Part shown: positions 1 through 10,148 of the stretch, in pieces
How the letters are laid out: each line of letters opens with the position of its first letter
Numbering within the stretch: the first letter of the stretch is position 1
Assembly: GCF_033118175.1 (NCBI RefSeq)
Contig: NC_083701.1
Location: 15,147,501 to 15,211,500 of the forward strand
Direction of reading: 5' to 3'
DNA: 64,000 bases
Source: Dama dama
Taxonomy: Eukaryota; Chordata; Mammalia; Artiodactyla; Cervidae
Position numbers and translations under genes: made by a program
Notes under the pieces: model-generated
Seen by the model: only the letters and a program-made list of their open reading frames with translations
The model's database searches: none
Told to the model about the DNA's origin: nothing

Positions 1-450
1 TGAGACTGGAGCCTATTATACAGAGTGAAGTAAGTCAGAAAGAAAAACACTAATACAGTATATTAACGCATATATACAGAATTTAGAAAGATGGTAACGA
101 TGACCCTATATGCGAGCTAGCAAGAGACACATATGTAAAGAACAGACTTTTGGACTCTGTGGGAGAAGGCGAGGGTGGGATGAATTTGAGAGAATAGCAT
201 TGAAACATGTACATTATCATATGTGAAATAGATTGCCAGTCCAGGTTCAATTCGTGAGACAGGGCATTCAGGGCCGGTGCACTGGGGTGACCCTGAGGGA
301 TAAGATGGGGAGGGAGGTGGGAGGGGGTTCAGGATGGGGACACATGTACACTCACGGCTGATTCATGTCAATGTGTGGCAAAAACCACTACAATATTTCA
401 AAGTAATTAGTCTCCAATTAAAATAAATTAATTAAAAAAAAAAAAAAAAA
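1..450 (+). mobile_element. Ruminant L1 3' end with poly(A) tail
   Basis: The segment matches the end of ORF2 and the 3' UTR of ruminant L1. It aligns by eye with the reverse complement of the L1 tail at 13734-14165 (shared blocks such as the 'gagtgaagtaag', 'agaacagacttttg' and 'gctgattcat' words) and ends in an A-run at 434-450. The 5' part lies outside the window. The tail stops abruptly inside a Bov-tA sequence that resumes at 451, which suggests insertion into that SINE. Confidence 0.9.
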
Positions 451-626
451 AGAATCACCTGCAATGCAGGAGATCTGGGTTCAATCCCTGGATTAGGAAG
501 ATCCCCTGTAGAAGGGAAAGGCTACCCACTCCAGTATCCTGGCCTGGAGACTTCCATGGACTGAACAGTCCATTGGGTCGCAAAGAGTTGGACATGATTG
601 AGCAACTTTCACTTTCACACACACAA
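451..626 (+). mobile_element. Bov-tA SINE, 3' part only
   Basis: It begins in the middle of the tRNA-like head (agaatcacctgcaatgcagg), runs through the box-B-like 'gggttcaatccctgg' and the BovA body, and ends in an ACAC tail. The first 40 or so bases of the head are missing and the preceding base is the L1 poly(A). Either the L1 split the SINE or the SINE is 5' truncated. Confidence 0.88.
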
Positions 627-637
627 AAACTAGTTCA

Positions 638-776
638 AGGGAATTCCCTGGTGGTCCAGTGGTTAGGACTCTGCACTTTGACTGCCAAGGGCTTGGGTTC
701 AAATCCATGATCAAGAAGTAAAATCCTACAAGCCATGCAGTACAGTGAGGCTAAAACAAGCAAACAAACAAAAAAC
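638..776 (+). mobile_element. CHR-type SINE, short
   Basis: It has the CHR head 'gggaattccctggtggtcc', a box-B-like segment and an A-rich tail with AAAC repeats. Flanks 'aaaactagttcaa' (625-637) and 'aaaactagcttaa' (772-784) match at 11 of 13 positions and look like a decayed target-site duplication. Confidence 0.85.
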
Positions 777-951
777 TAGCTTAATAGACAATCGTTAATA
801 ATAATTCATTTAGAAACTTAAAACAGGCTAGAATACTCTGTTTCAATTTTTTCAAGAATGGAGACATAGATTATATATGTTATTTTTAACAAGGTTAACA
901 CTGGAAATGATTCATATCTTCAGTGCTCAAGCACTGTCTTCATATAAAAAG

Positions 952-1672
952 TATCTTTTTTTTAATTCAAAAATAATATGCATACAGGAAAATGTATGTA
1001 AGTGTCCAAATCAAGGTAGTTTTACAAAGTGAGCACAGGCAGTTACAGACAGAGATCAAGAAAAAGGACTTTATCTGCAGCCCTCTTTGTGCTTTTTCCA
1101 GTTATTTCCTCCCACCCTCAAGGGTAACCACTCTTAACTTTCAGGTTAGTTTTGTGTGTTTTATTTAACCTCTTATTAGTGGAATCCACTAGGAGGCACC
1201 CTTCTATGTTTCTGGCTCCTTTTGCTCAAAATCTCATTTGTGAGATTCATCCATGTAACTGAAGTTGTCTCGGTCATTCATTTTTATCACATGGAGTACT
1301 GTCTTGTGTGAATACACAACAATGAATTTATTCACATCATTTTTGGTGGGCCCTGGGGTAAATCCCAGTGTTCAACTATCAGGGGAAATGTGTACACTCA
1401 GAGCCATCTTTTGGTAAACACTTGTTTGCATTTCTGTTGGGTATGTCCCTAGAGTGGAATTGCTGGGTCATTTGGTTTACTTTTCTTCTGTATTCTGTCA
1501 AATATTAGATACTGCCAAACAGTTGCTGGAACAGGTTGCATGAATTTACATTCCCTGCCCTATGGGAGTTCTGGGTATTCTACATTCCCACCCACTCTTG
1601 ATACTGTCTCTTTCCTTTCAGCCATTTTGATGCATGTATGATGGTATTTCATTGTGGTTTATAAGGATTTTC
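952..1672 (-). mobile_element. Old L1 (L1M-type) 3' UTR, reverse orientation
   Basis: It carries typical reversed L1M 3' features: T-rich start, 'gtaaccactcttaac', 'gtgagattcatccatg', 'ggaattgctgggtcat', 'atactgccaaacag' and 'catttcattgtggttt'. Divergence is high, so this predates the ruminant SINEs. Confidence 0.8.
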
Positions 1673-1979
1673 TTGAACGGCATTTACTATCTCATTCATT
1701 ATTAAATCATACACTTACCCTGCAGGGACAACTTATGTGCATGCTTCAGTTTCTTCAAATGTATCTATTATAGCTTACTCCTGACAGTCACTTGTCAACC
1801 TTGAAAAGATCAAATAATTTGGAACCCATGATTTTATGTTCACTCACTGTTTGAAATGACTTTGCCAATAAGAGAATCTCTGCTTGAACACAATATTTTC
1901 AGGTGCACTTCCCATCTAATTGCAAAGTATTTTAAAGATTCTGCCATACTTTAAACATCTTGCCTCTGTACAAAGATTT
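1673..1979. other. No gene found; unassigned sequence
   Basis: AT-rich, with a faint MIR-like stretch around 1740-1790. Nothing else recognised. Confidence 0.5.
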
Positions 1980-2194
1980 GTTGCTGCTGCTGTTTAGTTG
2001 CTAAGTCATGTCGGACTCTTTGTGACCCCATGGACTATAGCCTGCCAGGCTTCTCTGTCCATAGAATTCTCCAGGCAAGAATACTGGAGTGGGTTGCCGT
2101 TCCCTTCTATAGGGGATCTTCCCGACTCAGAGATCGAATTCATGTCTCCTGCTTGGCAGGTGGGTTCTTTACCACTGAGCCACCAGGGAAGCCC
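1980..2194 (-). mobile_element. Bov-tA SINE
   Basis: Full-length reverse copy from the 3' 'tgctgctgctg' tail and 'gactctttgtgacccc' body to the head 'gagccaccagggaagccc'. The flanks 'caaagattt' and 'caatgattt' may be the remains of a target-site duplication. Confidence 0.93.
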
Positions 2195-2327
2195 AACAAT
2201 GATTTACACCAGTGAAATCCCACTGTTCTCTGGGCTTTTGTGACTTTAACCTCCTGGTTTCAATAGCTTGCTAAGGACAATGCTGCAATAAACTTCACAT
2301 TCAGTACTAGCTGCTGAAACTTACCTA

Positions 2328-2970
2328 TTTTTTTTTTTCATTCCAGTCAACATAAATACCAAAAACACTGCTTTTGTTAAGAAACTCATACTATTGAGAC
2401 TGTATTTCTTCCTCTGATACCTCTTCCCTTTAAGAGCTCATGAAAAAGTGTCCTCCAATGTCTTTCATTACTGAATTGAAGACTTTAGAAACAACATATG
2501 TTGGAAACATTAGTAATTTCCAAATTACAATGAGTATAGCAAACCTCGCACACCGAATTATTTACGTTTTCTTCAACTCTTCAGCAACAGGTCTTATGCA
2601 TCTTCCAGTAATATTTAATGACCAAGAATCCGTTATAATGTGTAACTCTATAGTTTTCAGATATTTCTTCAGCCATTTCACCATAGCAAGATGACCAAGG
2701 CTTTGACCAATGGATGATGACCTTTTATGTTCACTATTAAGTAACAAATTTAAAATTATCACGTTTAATCAAATTTTGTGAAGAGCTGGGTTGCATGTAT
2801 CATGGCTTTAACCAGCTGAAAAAAGTTTTTAAATGTTTTGCCAATAGCAATGGCTTCACACTTTCATTAGGTATGTCAACACACAATATTCACTCAAGGA
2901 CATCATCGTTAATGATAGTGAATGAGAGACCATACTTCAAATATTATTCTTAATAACTTTTAAAATAACT
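2328..2970 (-). pseudogene. Candidate processed retrocopy of an unidentified gene
   Basis: Read on the minus strand, an open frame of 66 codons (2762-2562) ends in a stop, is followed by about 220 bases of non-coding sequence, and then by an A11 run (2338-2328), as expected for the 3' end of a retroposed mRNA. Upstream, a second stretch of protein-like codons (about 2930-2795) is interrupted by stops and a frame change. The open frame has ordinary composition and ends in RPVAEELKKT. I do not recognise the parent. No AATAAA is visible before the A-run, and no clear target-site duplication was found. It could be an unnamed old repeat or chance. Confidence 0.3.
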
Positions 2971-2974
2971 TTAG

Positions 2975-3258
2975 TTATTTATATATGTGTTTTTGGCTCT
3001 GCTGGGGCTTCATTACTGCACAGACTTTAGTCATGCAGAGAGTGGAGTGTGGAGACTACGCTCTAGTTGCGGTACACGCTTCTCACTGCGGTGGTTTCTC
3101 TTGGTGTGGAGCTCGGGCTCCAGAGCGTGCTGGCTCAGTGGCTGTGGTTCATGGGCCTAGCTGCTCTGCGGCATGTGGGATCTTCCGAGATCAGAGATCG
3201 AACCCTCGTCTCCTGCATTGGCAGGCAGACTTTTTACAACTGAGCCGCCAATGAAGCC
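2975..3258 (-). mobile_element. CHR SINE, near full length
   Basis: Reverse copy: T-rich end, 'ggctctgctggggcttc', the characteristic middle with 'gctctagttgcgg' and 'gagcgtgctggctcag', then the reversed head 'gagccgccaatgaagcc'. About 284 bases, the long CHR form. Confidence 0.88.
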
Positions 3259-3298
3259 TGCAATTTTTTTAAGTCTTTTGACAAACTTTGTGCTTGAT

Positions 3299-3568
3299 GC
3301 TATTGCCAAGTCACTTCAGTTGTGTCCGACTCTGTGCAACCCCATAGACGGCAGCCCACCAGGCTCCCCTGTCCCTGGGATTCTCCAGGCAAGAACACTG
3401 GAGTGCGTTGCCATTTCCTTCTCCAATGTGTGAAAGTGAAAAGTGAAAGTGAAGTCACTCAGTCGTGTCTGACTCGTAGCGACCCGATGGACTGCAGCCT
3501 ACCAGGCTCCTCCATCCATGGGATTTTCCAGGCAAGAGTACTGGAGTGGGGTGCTATTGCCTTCTCCA
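3299..3568 (-). mobile_element. Bov-A2 SINE (BovA dimer) with perfect TSD
   Basis: Two BovA units in reverse (3299-3425 and about 3455-3568) are joined by a 'gtgaaagtgaaaagtg' linker, with no tRNA head. A perfect 11-bp duplication 'ttgtgcttgat' flanks it at 3288-3298 and 3569-3579, so both boundaries are firm. Confidence 0.95.
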
Positions 3569-4007
3569 TTGTGCTTGATAGACAGCCTTTATTTTTCTCC
3601 TGTAATTAGCTGAGAAACAGTGAGCACGAGGAGGTGCAGAGGGATCGAGTCAGCCACTCTCGCGCTGATCCCAGCACATCATTATTAACATGGTCATCCG
3701 CTTGCAGTTTCTCCACAGGAATCACTTCAATCACTTGTCCATTTTGTGAGGATTAGTTGAATGGACATGAGATCTCCTAAGCTGTAAATATACTTAACAG
3801 GGCACAAGACACAGATAGGCGATGCTTACAGGAGGCACAGAAATTTCCATTTCAGGAAGTCTCCTCTGAATGAGGAGTGTTACCCTCCACTTCACCATGG
3901 GAGTTTCCAAGGTCAGAGCTCTCAGAGTAGCTAGAAAGCATCTTGTCAGCCTCCTCATGCAAGGAGTTAGAATCACCCAGCCGAAGAGTTACGTGCTGGC
4001 TGTGGTA
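3569..4007. other. No gene found; apparently unique sequence
   Basis: No repeat, exon-like open frame or RNA recognised. Confidence 0.5.
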
Positions 4008-4218
4008 GGCTTCCCTCCTGGCTCAACAGTCAAGAATCCACCTACCAATGCAGGAGACTTGGGCTCGATCCCTGGGTCAGGAAGATCCCTTGGAGAAGGG
4101 AATGGCAACCCACTCCAGTATTCTTGCCTGGGAAATCCCATGGACAGAGGAGCCTGGCAGGCTACAGACTGTGTGGTCACAAAGAGTTGGACACAACTTA
4201 GCAACTAAACAACAAGAA
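4008..4218 (+). mobile_element. Bov-tA SINE
   Basis: Complete head-to-tail copy: 'ggcttccctcctggctc' head, 'gatccctgggtcagg', BovA body, and an 'actaaacaacaagaac' tail. Confidence 0.93.
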
Positions 4219-4257
4219 CAAAGGGGAAAAAGTAGAGTCCATGGAGACTGATGCAGA

Positions 4258-4395
4258 CTCTGATGGTAGAGAACATAGGTTCCAGCCCCAGTCTCTGCCC
4301 TCTCTTCTCTGTGTACACTGGAGGAAATTGTGTTACTGCTCTGAGCCTATTTCCCCAGCTGTTTACCTACACAGGGCAAAGGCTACCATTTGTAA
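4258..4395 (+). repeat. MIR, diverged
   Basis: The order of 'ggttccagccccagtctctgcc', a gap, then 'ctgagcctatttccccagctg' follows the MIR core. Confidence 0.4.
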
Positions 4396-4433
4396 ATTAT
4401 ATCTTCATGAACTCATCTTTAAAAGGAATAAAG

Positions 4434-4466
4434 TAAGGGAGGGAGGGAGGAAGGGAGGGAGGAAAG
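4434..4466 (+). repeat. (GGGA)n simple repeat
   Basis: Purine-only run of GGGA/GGAA units, about 33 bases. Confidence 0.95.
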
Positions 4467-4527
4467 CATCATTTCTAAGGCCTCAAATTCAGCAGAGATT
4501 GTCAAAGGAGCCTAGAAGCTCTTGGGG

Positions 4528-4604
4528 AGTAGCATTTCTGTCTTAATTATCTCTGTATCCTTGGCAAGCTTAGCACATAGTAGATACTTAAAAGTTATTA
4601 CTGA
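4528..4604 (+). repeat. L2 3' tail
   Basis: 'atctctgtatccttggcaag', 'agcacatagtagatac' and a terminal ATT-rich end fit the L2 3' end. Confidence 0.5.
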
Positions 4605-4605
4605 T

Positions 4606-5320
4606 TGCAGTGGGTTCAATGGTGGCCCCAAAAAGATACAGTTCAATTCAGTTCAGCAGCTCAGTCGTGTCCGACTCTTTGCGAGCCCATGGACTGCAGT
4701 ACGCCAAACCTCCCTGTCCATCACCAACTCCCGAAGATTACTCAAACTCATGTCCATTGAGTCGGCGATGCCATCCAACCATCTCATCCTCAGTCGTCCC
4801 CTTCTCTTCTCGCCTTCAATCTTTCCCAGCATCAGGGTTTTTTCCAATGAGTCAGCTATTTGCATCAGGTGGCCAAAGTATTGGAGTTTCAGCTTCAACA
4901 TCAGTCTTTCCAATGAACATCCAGGACTGATTTCCTGGAAACCCTGAATATGACTGTATCTGGGCAAAGGGTTTTTGCAGATATAAGTAAAGCATCTTGA
5001 GTGAAGAACATCCTGGACTATATCCAATGATGTGTCCTTGTAAGAGACAGAAGACCCAGGACACAGAGGTGAAGTTCACTTGAAGATGAAAACCAAGACC
5101 GTAGTTACGCAGCCACAAGTCAAGGAGGGTCAGAACCACAGAAGTTTAGGAAGAGACAAGGGAGGTTTCTTCCCCAGAGCCTATGGAGTGACTATAACTC
5201 TGCTGACACTTTGACCTTGACCTCCTGGTCTAGAATTGTCAGAGAATAAATTTTTGTTGCTTTAAGTCATCAAATTTGTGGTAATTTGTTGCCACAGTCC
5301 TAGGAAATGAATACACTCGT
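4606..5320 (+). mobile_element. MaLR-type (MLT1/MST-like) solo LTR, split by ART2A
   Basis: The 5' part (4606-4638, 'gtgggttcaatggtggcccc') and 3' part (4944-5320) belong to one old LTR. The 3' part has 'gactgtatctgggcaaaggg', 'gtgtccttgtaagagaca', a poly(A) signal AATAAA at 5245-5250 and a 'gtggtaatttgttgccacag' end. The ART2A at 4639-4943 lies in between. No internal retroviral sequence is seen. The class name is from memory and uncertain. Confidence 0.6.
4639..4943 (-). mobile_element. ART2A/BovB 3'-end retroposon
   Basis: Reverse copy, from the 'gttcaattcagttcagc' tail through 'gactctttgcgagccc' to 'ggactgatttcctgg'. On the minus strand it encodes the C-terminal end of the BovB reverse-transcriptase frame (residues such as LKLKLQYFGHLM). 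It interrupts an older LTR. Confidence 0.92.
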
Positions 5321-5489
5321 CCTGTTGGCTTCATGTAATCATGCAAACTTGGTATTACTTGATCTAGTGATCTCCAGACTTAAGCTCTGGAAAGCCCTCC
5401 ATGGCTCCTATGATGCAGTTTTCTATTTAGAGCAAATTTTAGTATTCTTTGTGATTTAAATATTCTGCAGCTTAAAAAAAAACTAAATT

Positions 5490-5610
5490 AGGGAATTCCC
5501 TGGTGGTCCAGTGGTTAGGACTCAGCACTTTTACTGCTGTGGGCCTGGGTTGTATCCCTGGTCCGGGAACTAAGATCCTGTAAGCCCACTTGGTCAAAAA
5601 ATAATAACAG
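5490..5610 (+). mobile_element. CHR-type SINE, short
   Basis: Head 'gggaattccctggtggtcc', 'ccctggtccgggaactaag', then an A-rich AATAAT tail. Confidence 0.87.
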
Positions 5611-5654
5611 TAATTAATTTAAAAAGTCTAATCAACCAACCCTAAATCTTAGCC

Positions 5655-5745
5655 AATTCTAAAAGCTAACACTGAAGATCAGAGAAATTAAGTAACTTGC
5701 CCAACTTGCCCTGCAAACCAGAGGCAGACTCGTGGTCAGCACCAC
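5655..5745 (-). repeat. MIR fragment
   Basis: 'gagaaattaagtaacttgcc' followed by 'ccagaggcagactcgtgg' matches the reversed MIR core. Confidence 0.5.
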
Positions 5746-6104
5746 CAACTTCTTCCTAACCTCTGCAGGGCTCTTCCTGTTCCTCAAGGAGCCACCAGTA
5801 CATCAATGTCCTTGGGAAACCGAGAGGAAGGTATCAGCAACACTCCCGTTACAGTGAATGGCAAGGCAAAGATGCCCTTGGCTATCAGCGCCACTGTCCA
5901 AGGTTCAACTGTAGGTTCCACTGTGACAAGTGGAAACAAAGAAAGAAAATGGAAAAAGAAAAAGGAGAATTCTAACAGTGGGAGTTCCTGGCCGTCCACA
6001 GGAGATGTAAGGAAAGCATCCATGGTATCAGCACCTATGAGGGTTGAACATTCTTCCTCCATAGACTGTGCAGTCAATTCAGCCTGCAGTCACTTTGGAG
6101 TCAG
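5746..6104. other. No gene supported; 102-codon open frame judged chance
   Basis: A plus-strand open frame (5806-6114) covers most of this stretch, but its product is low-complexity (Ser/Thr and Lys-rich) with no recognisable domain or splice context. It runs into MIR sequence. Confidence 0.5.
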
Positions 6105-6265
6105 ACAAAAGTGAATTCCCACTGTAGCTCTGTCACTTACATCTGAGTGACCTTGATCCAAGTTAACTTCTCGGAGCCTCAGGGTCCTCTGAGGAAGTTA
6201 TCTGCAGGATGGTTGCAGACTTACATGAGGGTTTCAAGAATTAAATGAAACGACACAGCCTAGGG
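6105..6265 (+). repeat. MIR
   Basis: 'gctctgtcacttacatctg', 'gaccttgatccaagttaac' and 'gggtttcaagaattaaatg' appear in MIR order. Confidence 0.75.
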
Positions 6266-6284
6266 ATATAATGCAGATTCTGGA

Positions 6285-6500
6285 GCCATGCTAGTAGACC
6301 CTTGTCTCTGTGATAGCAGCTGTGGGTTTTGGACAATTAATTACCTCTCTGTGCCTTGGTTTTCTCATCTATAAAATGGGGACATGCTACCTGCCTCCAT
6401 AGATCTTTTGTAGGTTAGAATAAGCTAATAGCTATTAAGTACTTAAACAGAGCCTGGCAGAACAGTGCCATATGAGCATTTGTTAAATTAAAACTTAATA
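6285..6500 (+). repeat. MIR, second copy in tandem
   Basis: 'ttacctctctgtgccttgg', 'ctcatctataaaatgggg', then a 3' end with 'agagcctggcagaacagtgcc'. Same orientation as the MIR just upstream. Confidence 0.8.
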
Positions 6501-7194
6501 TGAAAAGGTACCTATGGAAGGAAGGGCGGTTTCTCACCTTCTCCCAAGAAGGGACTCCTCAGTGACTTAGGATTTGGTAAAAAGACAGTATTCTGATTGC
6601 ATAAAAGGCATTAATGCCAGTTTTAGCAAGAAGAAAGCTTGTTTTTCTGACAGATGCTCCACTCTGAGAGTCTGGAAGCTTCCTCTCTGCCTGACTCAGC
6701 GTGGACAGAAAGAGAGTTTGATGAGAGACATAAAAGTCTGAGGGTTTGGTGATTGACTGGCAATGAGAATGTGTTCTTTCTGATGATGAATTATCATCCG
6801 CCCATCTTTCCAATACCATGGGCATGAGTGGGGAGCATACACACATTTGGCCCCTGGCACAGCACAAATGGTAAGCAATTCTCCCCCAGTGATGCAATTT
6901 GGGTGACTCCAGGCCTGGGATCAGGCATTCCTGGACTGACCACAGGGCTTGCTGACTCGGATCTAATACCTATGACACTGGTCTGCAAGCATCTAGCTCA
7001 TGTCAGCTGATCACTGAGCACTCTCATTCTTCCTAATGAAAATAACAGTATCAATAAATATCAAGTATGTATCCAGCCCTCTGCTGCTAGGCACTGGAAC
7101 ACAGAGATGAGCTCATGGGGAAACGAGATTAACAAATAGAACATTGCAAGTCCCGTTAGGTGGGCTCACGGGAGAGACATTTCTGCTAACCAGG
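6501..7194. other. No gene found
   Basis: Mostly unique. At 7030-7140, 'gctaggcactggaacacaga' looks like the 3' tail of an L2/CR1-type element. No exon supported. Confidence 0.5.
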
Positions 7195-7440
7195 GAGTGA
7201 GTGTAGGAGAATTGCAGGGCCCTTGATCTGTGCTAAACATGACTCCAAGTATTTCCATGTATTAACTCATTCCACCATTACAGCCACTCAATAGGGTAGG
7301 TGGTTTGGCTTCAATTTACAGTCAGGGAAAATGAAGAACAAAGAGGGTAAACCACTTGCCTAAAGTCACACAGCTAGTAAGGGTAGAATCAACGTGCATC
7401 CAGGTAGGGGGGCTCCAGAACCTGTGCTCTTGGCCTCCCA
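7195..7440 (-). repeat. MIR, long copy
   Basis: Reversed MIR: 'tattaactcattccaccatt', then 'ccacttgcctaaagtcacac' and 'agctagtaagggtagaatc'. Confidence 0.85.
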
Positions 7441-8159
7441 GACAGGGCTGAGGTGTCCCTGGTCAGTGGCCCATCACATTTCACCTTTGGGTTCTCAATT
7501 CCCTCCACATTAGAAAAGACAGTGGGATCTGCCTAGGATGGCAACCCTGGACTCCTGCCAGGAAAGAACCCATCTTACCCTCAGGGCTCTGCTGCTCAAG
7601 GTTATTGCTGTGGATGACAAATGTCTCCTGTCATTCAGTAAATAAAGGATTTTGCAGCCAGCCAGCCAGTAGCCACTGCAGCAGCTTTCAACTGGCACAC
7701 CCGGAGGGGATTCAGGATGGAGAAAAGCAGGATACCGGCCCTAGACGGCCAAGGGGCCTATGAAAGGAATGAGTTCAACAAGCCCAGACTCTTGCATCTT
7801 GCCCCTACACAGAAAAAATGCTAAATTCATTAACTTGAGAGGTCTGGTTTCCTTTAATTAATAGCAATTTTTTGATGTTCCGGTCACCTGGTTTTTATTG
7901 CCAAACTCTTGTGGACCCTAGCTCCTCCTTCACCTCTTTGGAGCAGTCCCTCAGAGCGATCTGAGAGGCTGTATATCAGACTTCGGCCTCAGAAAAATCC
8001 ACTGAATAAAACACAGTTCTCCACTTTTAGACTGTGCTTTTTAGCCGACGTTGCTATATATAGGGTGACATTTCAAGGACACAATTTGATGGAGTACACA
8101 TTTGATAGAATGTGATAGAATGACTCACATTCTAAAAAGATCAGACTGGTTAAGACCCA
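7441..8159. other. No gene found; unique sequence
   Basis: Contains a small duplicated 10-mer (gatagaatg/gtgatagaatg at about 8104-8122). Nothing else recognised. Confidence 0.5.
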
Positions 8160-8276
8160 TTATAATCAGGCCTTGTACCTGACCTCACATCCTATAATCT
8201 CCCCAATTCTGGAAATGGATGTTCATGTCCCCATTTCACAAATAAGGAGCACAGAGGATTAGAGAGGCCCAGTGGC
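8160..8276 (-). repeat. MIR, truncated by a CHR SINE
   Basis: 'cccatttcacaaataaggag' and 'gattagagaggcccagtgg' are reversed MIR. The copy stops where the CHR SINE begins. Confidence 0.6.
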
Positions 8277-8480
8277 CTATTTAATCACACTAGTTGTCGG
8301 TCCAATGGTTAAGAATCTGTCCTCCAATGCAGGCGACGCTGCTGGTTTGACCCCTGGTTGGAGACCTGGGATCCCACGTGCTACGTGGCAGCTAAGCCTG
8401 AGCACCACAAGAGAAGCCCAGTGCCTCAGTGAAGACCCGGCGCAACCTAAATAAACAAGTAAATGCACAATAAGATGAAT
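8277..8480 (+). mobile_element. CHR SINE, diverged
   Basis: Decayed head ('ccaatggttaagaatctg'), 'tccaatgcaggcgacgctg', the CHR-specific 'cacgtgctacgtggcagc' and an AAATAAAC tail. Confidence 0.8.
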
Positions 8481-8639
8481 CACACAACAAACCAGAGAAC
8501 TCTAAACGTCATTCCTTTTTCATCGTGCCACATCAGCCATCTAATCCCTAGAGAAAAAGCCTGGAACCAGACAATTCAGAGCTTCTGTGGCTTAAAGGGC
8601 CAAAAAATTGAGGGTGAGGAATAATAAATAACCATGATG

Positions 8640-8830
8640 ATAGTGGCAGGTAACATTTACTGAGTGCTCAGCATGCCATGCCCAACAATTACCTCATTTA
8701 ATCTTCTTAACATCACCGTGACATAAGTTCTTTCTTATCCTTGTTTTACACATAAGGAAAATGAAGCTCAGGTGACAGATGATTTGTCCAGTTTGGATGT
8801 GGTACAGCAGCAATCAGACCCAGACGAGCC
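8640..8830 (-). repeat. MIR
   Basis: 'aacatttactgagtgctcag', 'ttgttttacacataaggaaa' and 'tgaagctcaggtgacag' follow the reversed MIR order. Confidence 0.8.
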
Positions 8831-8984
8831 TGAATCCAGAGCCCATCCTCCCGATTCCTCTTGCCTTTGCAGCCAGCGATGAACTCATCCAGCAGTCCCA
8901 GCCATTCGGAGGGACTGGGAGTCCACGGGCACCCCGTGAGTCTCTGAGATTTGGCTTCTTGGGTTGCAGATGTAGGACCAATAA

Positions 8985-9265
8985 AACCTACCTACCAGGT
9001 GGTAGCGAAGAGCTATTGAATCAGGATCCCAGGGGGCCTGGGGGCTGTGCCTTATCGATGTATAAACTCCCCAGGAGATTCTGAGAAGCGGTCAAGGTTG
9101 GGCTCCACCCGCTGGGCCCACGTAGGCCGTGGGGGCCTCTCACACTTTAACGTGATATGGATGTAGCTTCTGGTTCACTGAGTCTGGAGCGGGCCCTGAG
9201 ATTCTGCATTTCTACCCAGGCCTCCCCTCCCACCTTCCACCCCAAGGCTGGGGAAGCACTTTGTC
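8985..9265. mobile_element. MER5-like (hAT-Charlie) pieces, inverted pair
   Basis: 8985-9090 reads 'attgaatcaggatccc' to 'ccccaggagattctgag', one MER5 orientation. 9135-9265 reads 'ctctcacactttaacgtg' to 'gagattctgcatttct', the opposite orientation. They may be two copies or one rearranged copy. Confidence 0.5.
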
Positions 9266-9282
9266 TCCCAAGACTGTAGGTC

Positions 9283-9425
9283 ATGGTGATGAAATGGATT
9301 TTATTTTACGTGCCAGGGAAGTCCCTGCAGACTTTTAAACAGGGGCGTGTTGCGATCTGTTCTACCACATGGGAGGGTCACTCTGGCTGCTGTGTAAAGA
9401 ACAAAGCCCTGGGTGACGGGAGGGT
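9283..9425 (+). repeat. Ancient mammalian-wide repeat, family not named
   Basis: 'gaaatggattttattttacg', 'acttttaaacaggggcgtg' and 'ggtcactctggctgctgtg' recall a common old mammalian repeat whose name I cannot recall with certainty. Related pieces lie near 17966, 19050, 30960 and 57800. Confidence 0.5.
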
Positions 9426-9831
9426 GGTGGGCTGCCATGGAAGCAGGAGGCCCAGTGTCTGCAGTGGTCCAGAGCAACATCAGAAGACTCCTCCACTCTC
9501 TTCCAAGCAGGAACGGATGAAGAAGCAAGCACAGCACCCATGCTTAGCCCAGGAGGCCACCAGTGTGGAGGTGTGGATGTTACTGAGCCCGGGGAGGGGG
9601 GGAGCAGAGTGCATGCGCTCCAGTGGCCCTTCCTGCTTCTCGTCTTGGCTGCCTCTCTAGAGGAAGATGCTTCTTAGGGTGCAGGGTAAAGAGCTTTCTC
9701 GCCTCGGTTTCTGAAGGGCCCAGTCCCAGAATGACACACCCTCTGGGAAGACCCACTAGGCAGGTTGGAGAGTGGGAGGGAGATTTTTCCAGAAGGCTGC
9801 CTGGACCCAGCCCAGAGTCTGGCACCCTGAC
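9426..9831. other. No gene found
   Basis: GC-rich (G-runs near 9590-9600). Overlapping open frames on both strands reflect composition, not coding. Confidence 0.5.
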
Positions 9832-10148
9832 CAGTTCAGTTCAGCTCAGTCGCTCAGTCATGCCCGACTCTTTGCGACCCCATGGACTGCAGCACGCCAG
9901 GCCTCCCTGTCCATCACCAACTCCCGGAGCCTACTCAAACTCATGTCCATCGAGTTGGTGACGCCATCCAGCCATCTCATCCTCTGTCGTCCCCTTCTCC
10001 TCCTGCCCCCAATCCCTCCCAGCATCAGGGTCTTTTCCAATGAGTCAACTCTTCGCAGGAGGTGGCCAAAGTGCTGGAGTTTCAGCTTCAGCATCAGTCC
10101 TGCCAATGAGTATTCAGGACTGATTTCCTTTAGGATGGACTGCTTGGC
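9832..10148 (-). mobile_element. ART2A/BovB 3'-end retroposon
   Basis: Reverse copy with tail 'cagttcagttcagctcagtc' and little-diverged BovB 3' sequence. An 82-codon minus-strand frame encodes BovB RT C-terminal residues. Confidence 0.94.

Noticed and set aside
2311..2345. Polypyrimidine tract plus CAG resembling a 3' splice site on the plus strand
   Set aside because: The T-run is better explained as the reversed poly(A) of the candidate retrocopy, and the downstream frame stops at once.
5737..5757. TCAGCACCAC, resembling half of an RE1/NRSF site
   Set aside because: Only one half-site is present and the second half does not match.
5806..6114. 102-codon plus-strand open frame with a Ser/Thr- and Lys-rich product
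   Set aside because: Low complexity, runs into a MIR, no splice signals or homology recognised.
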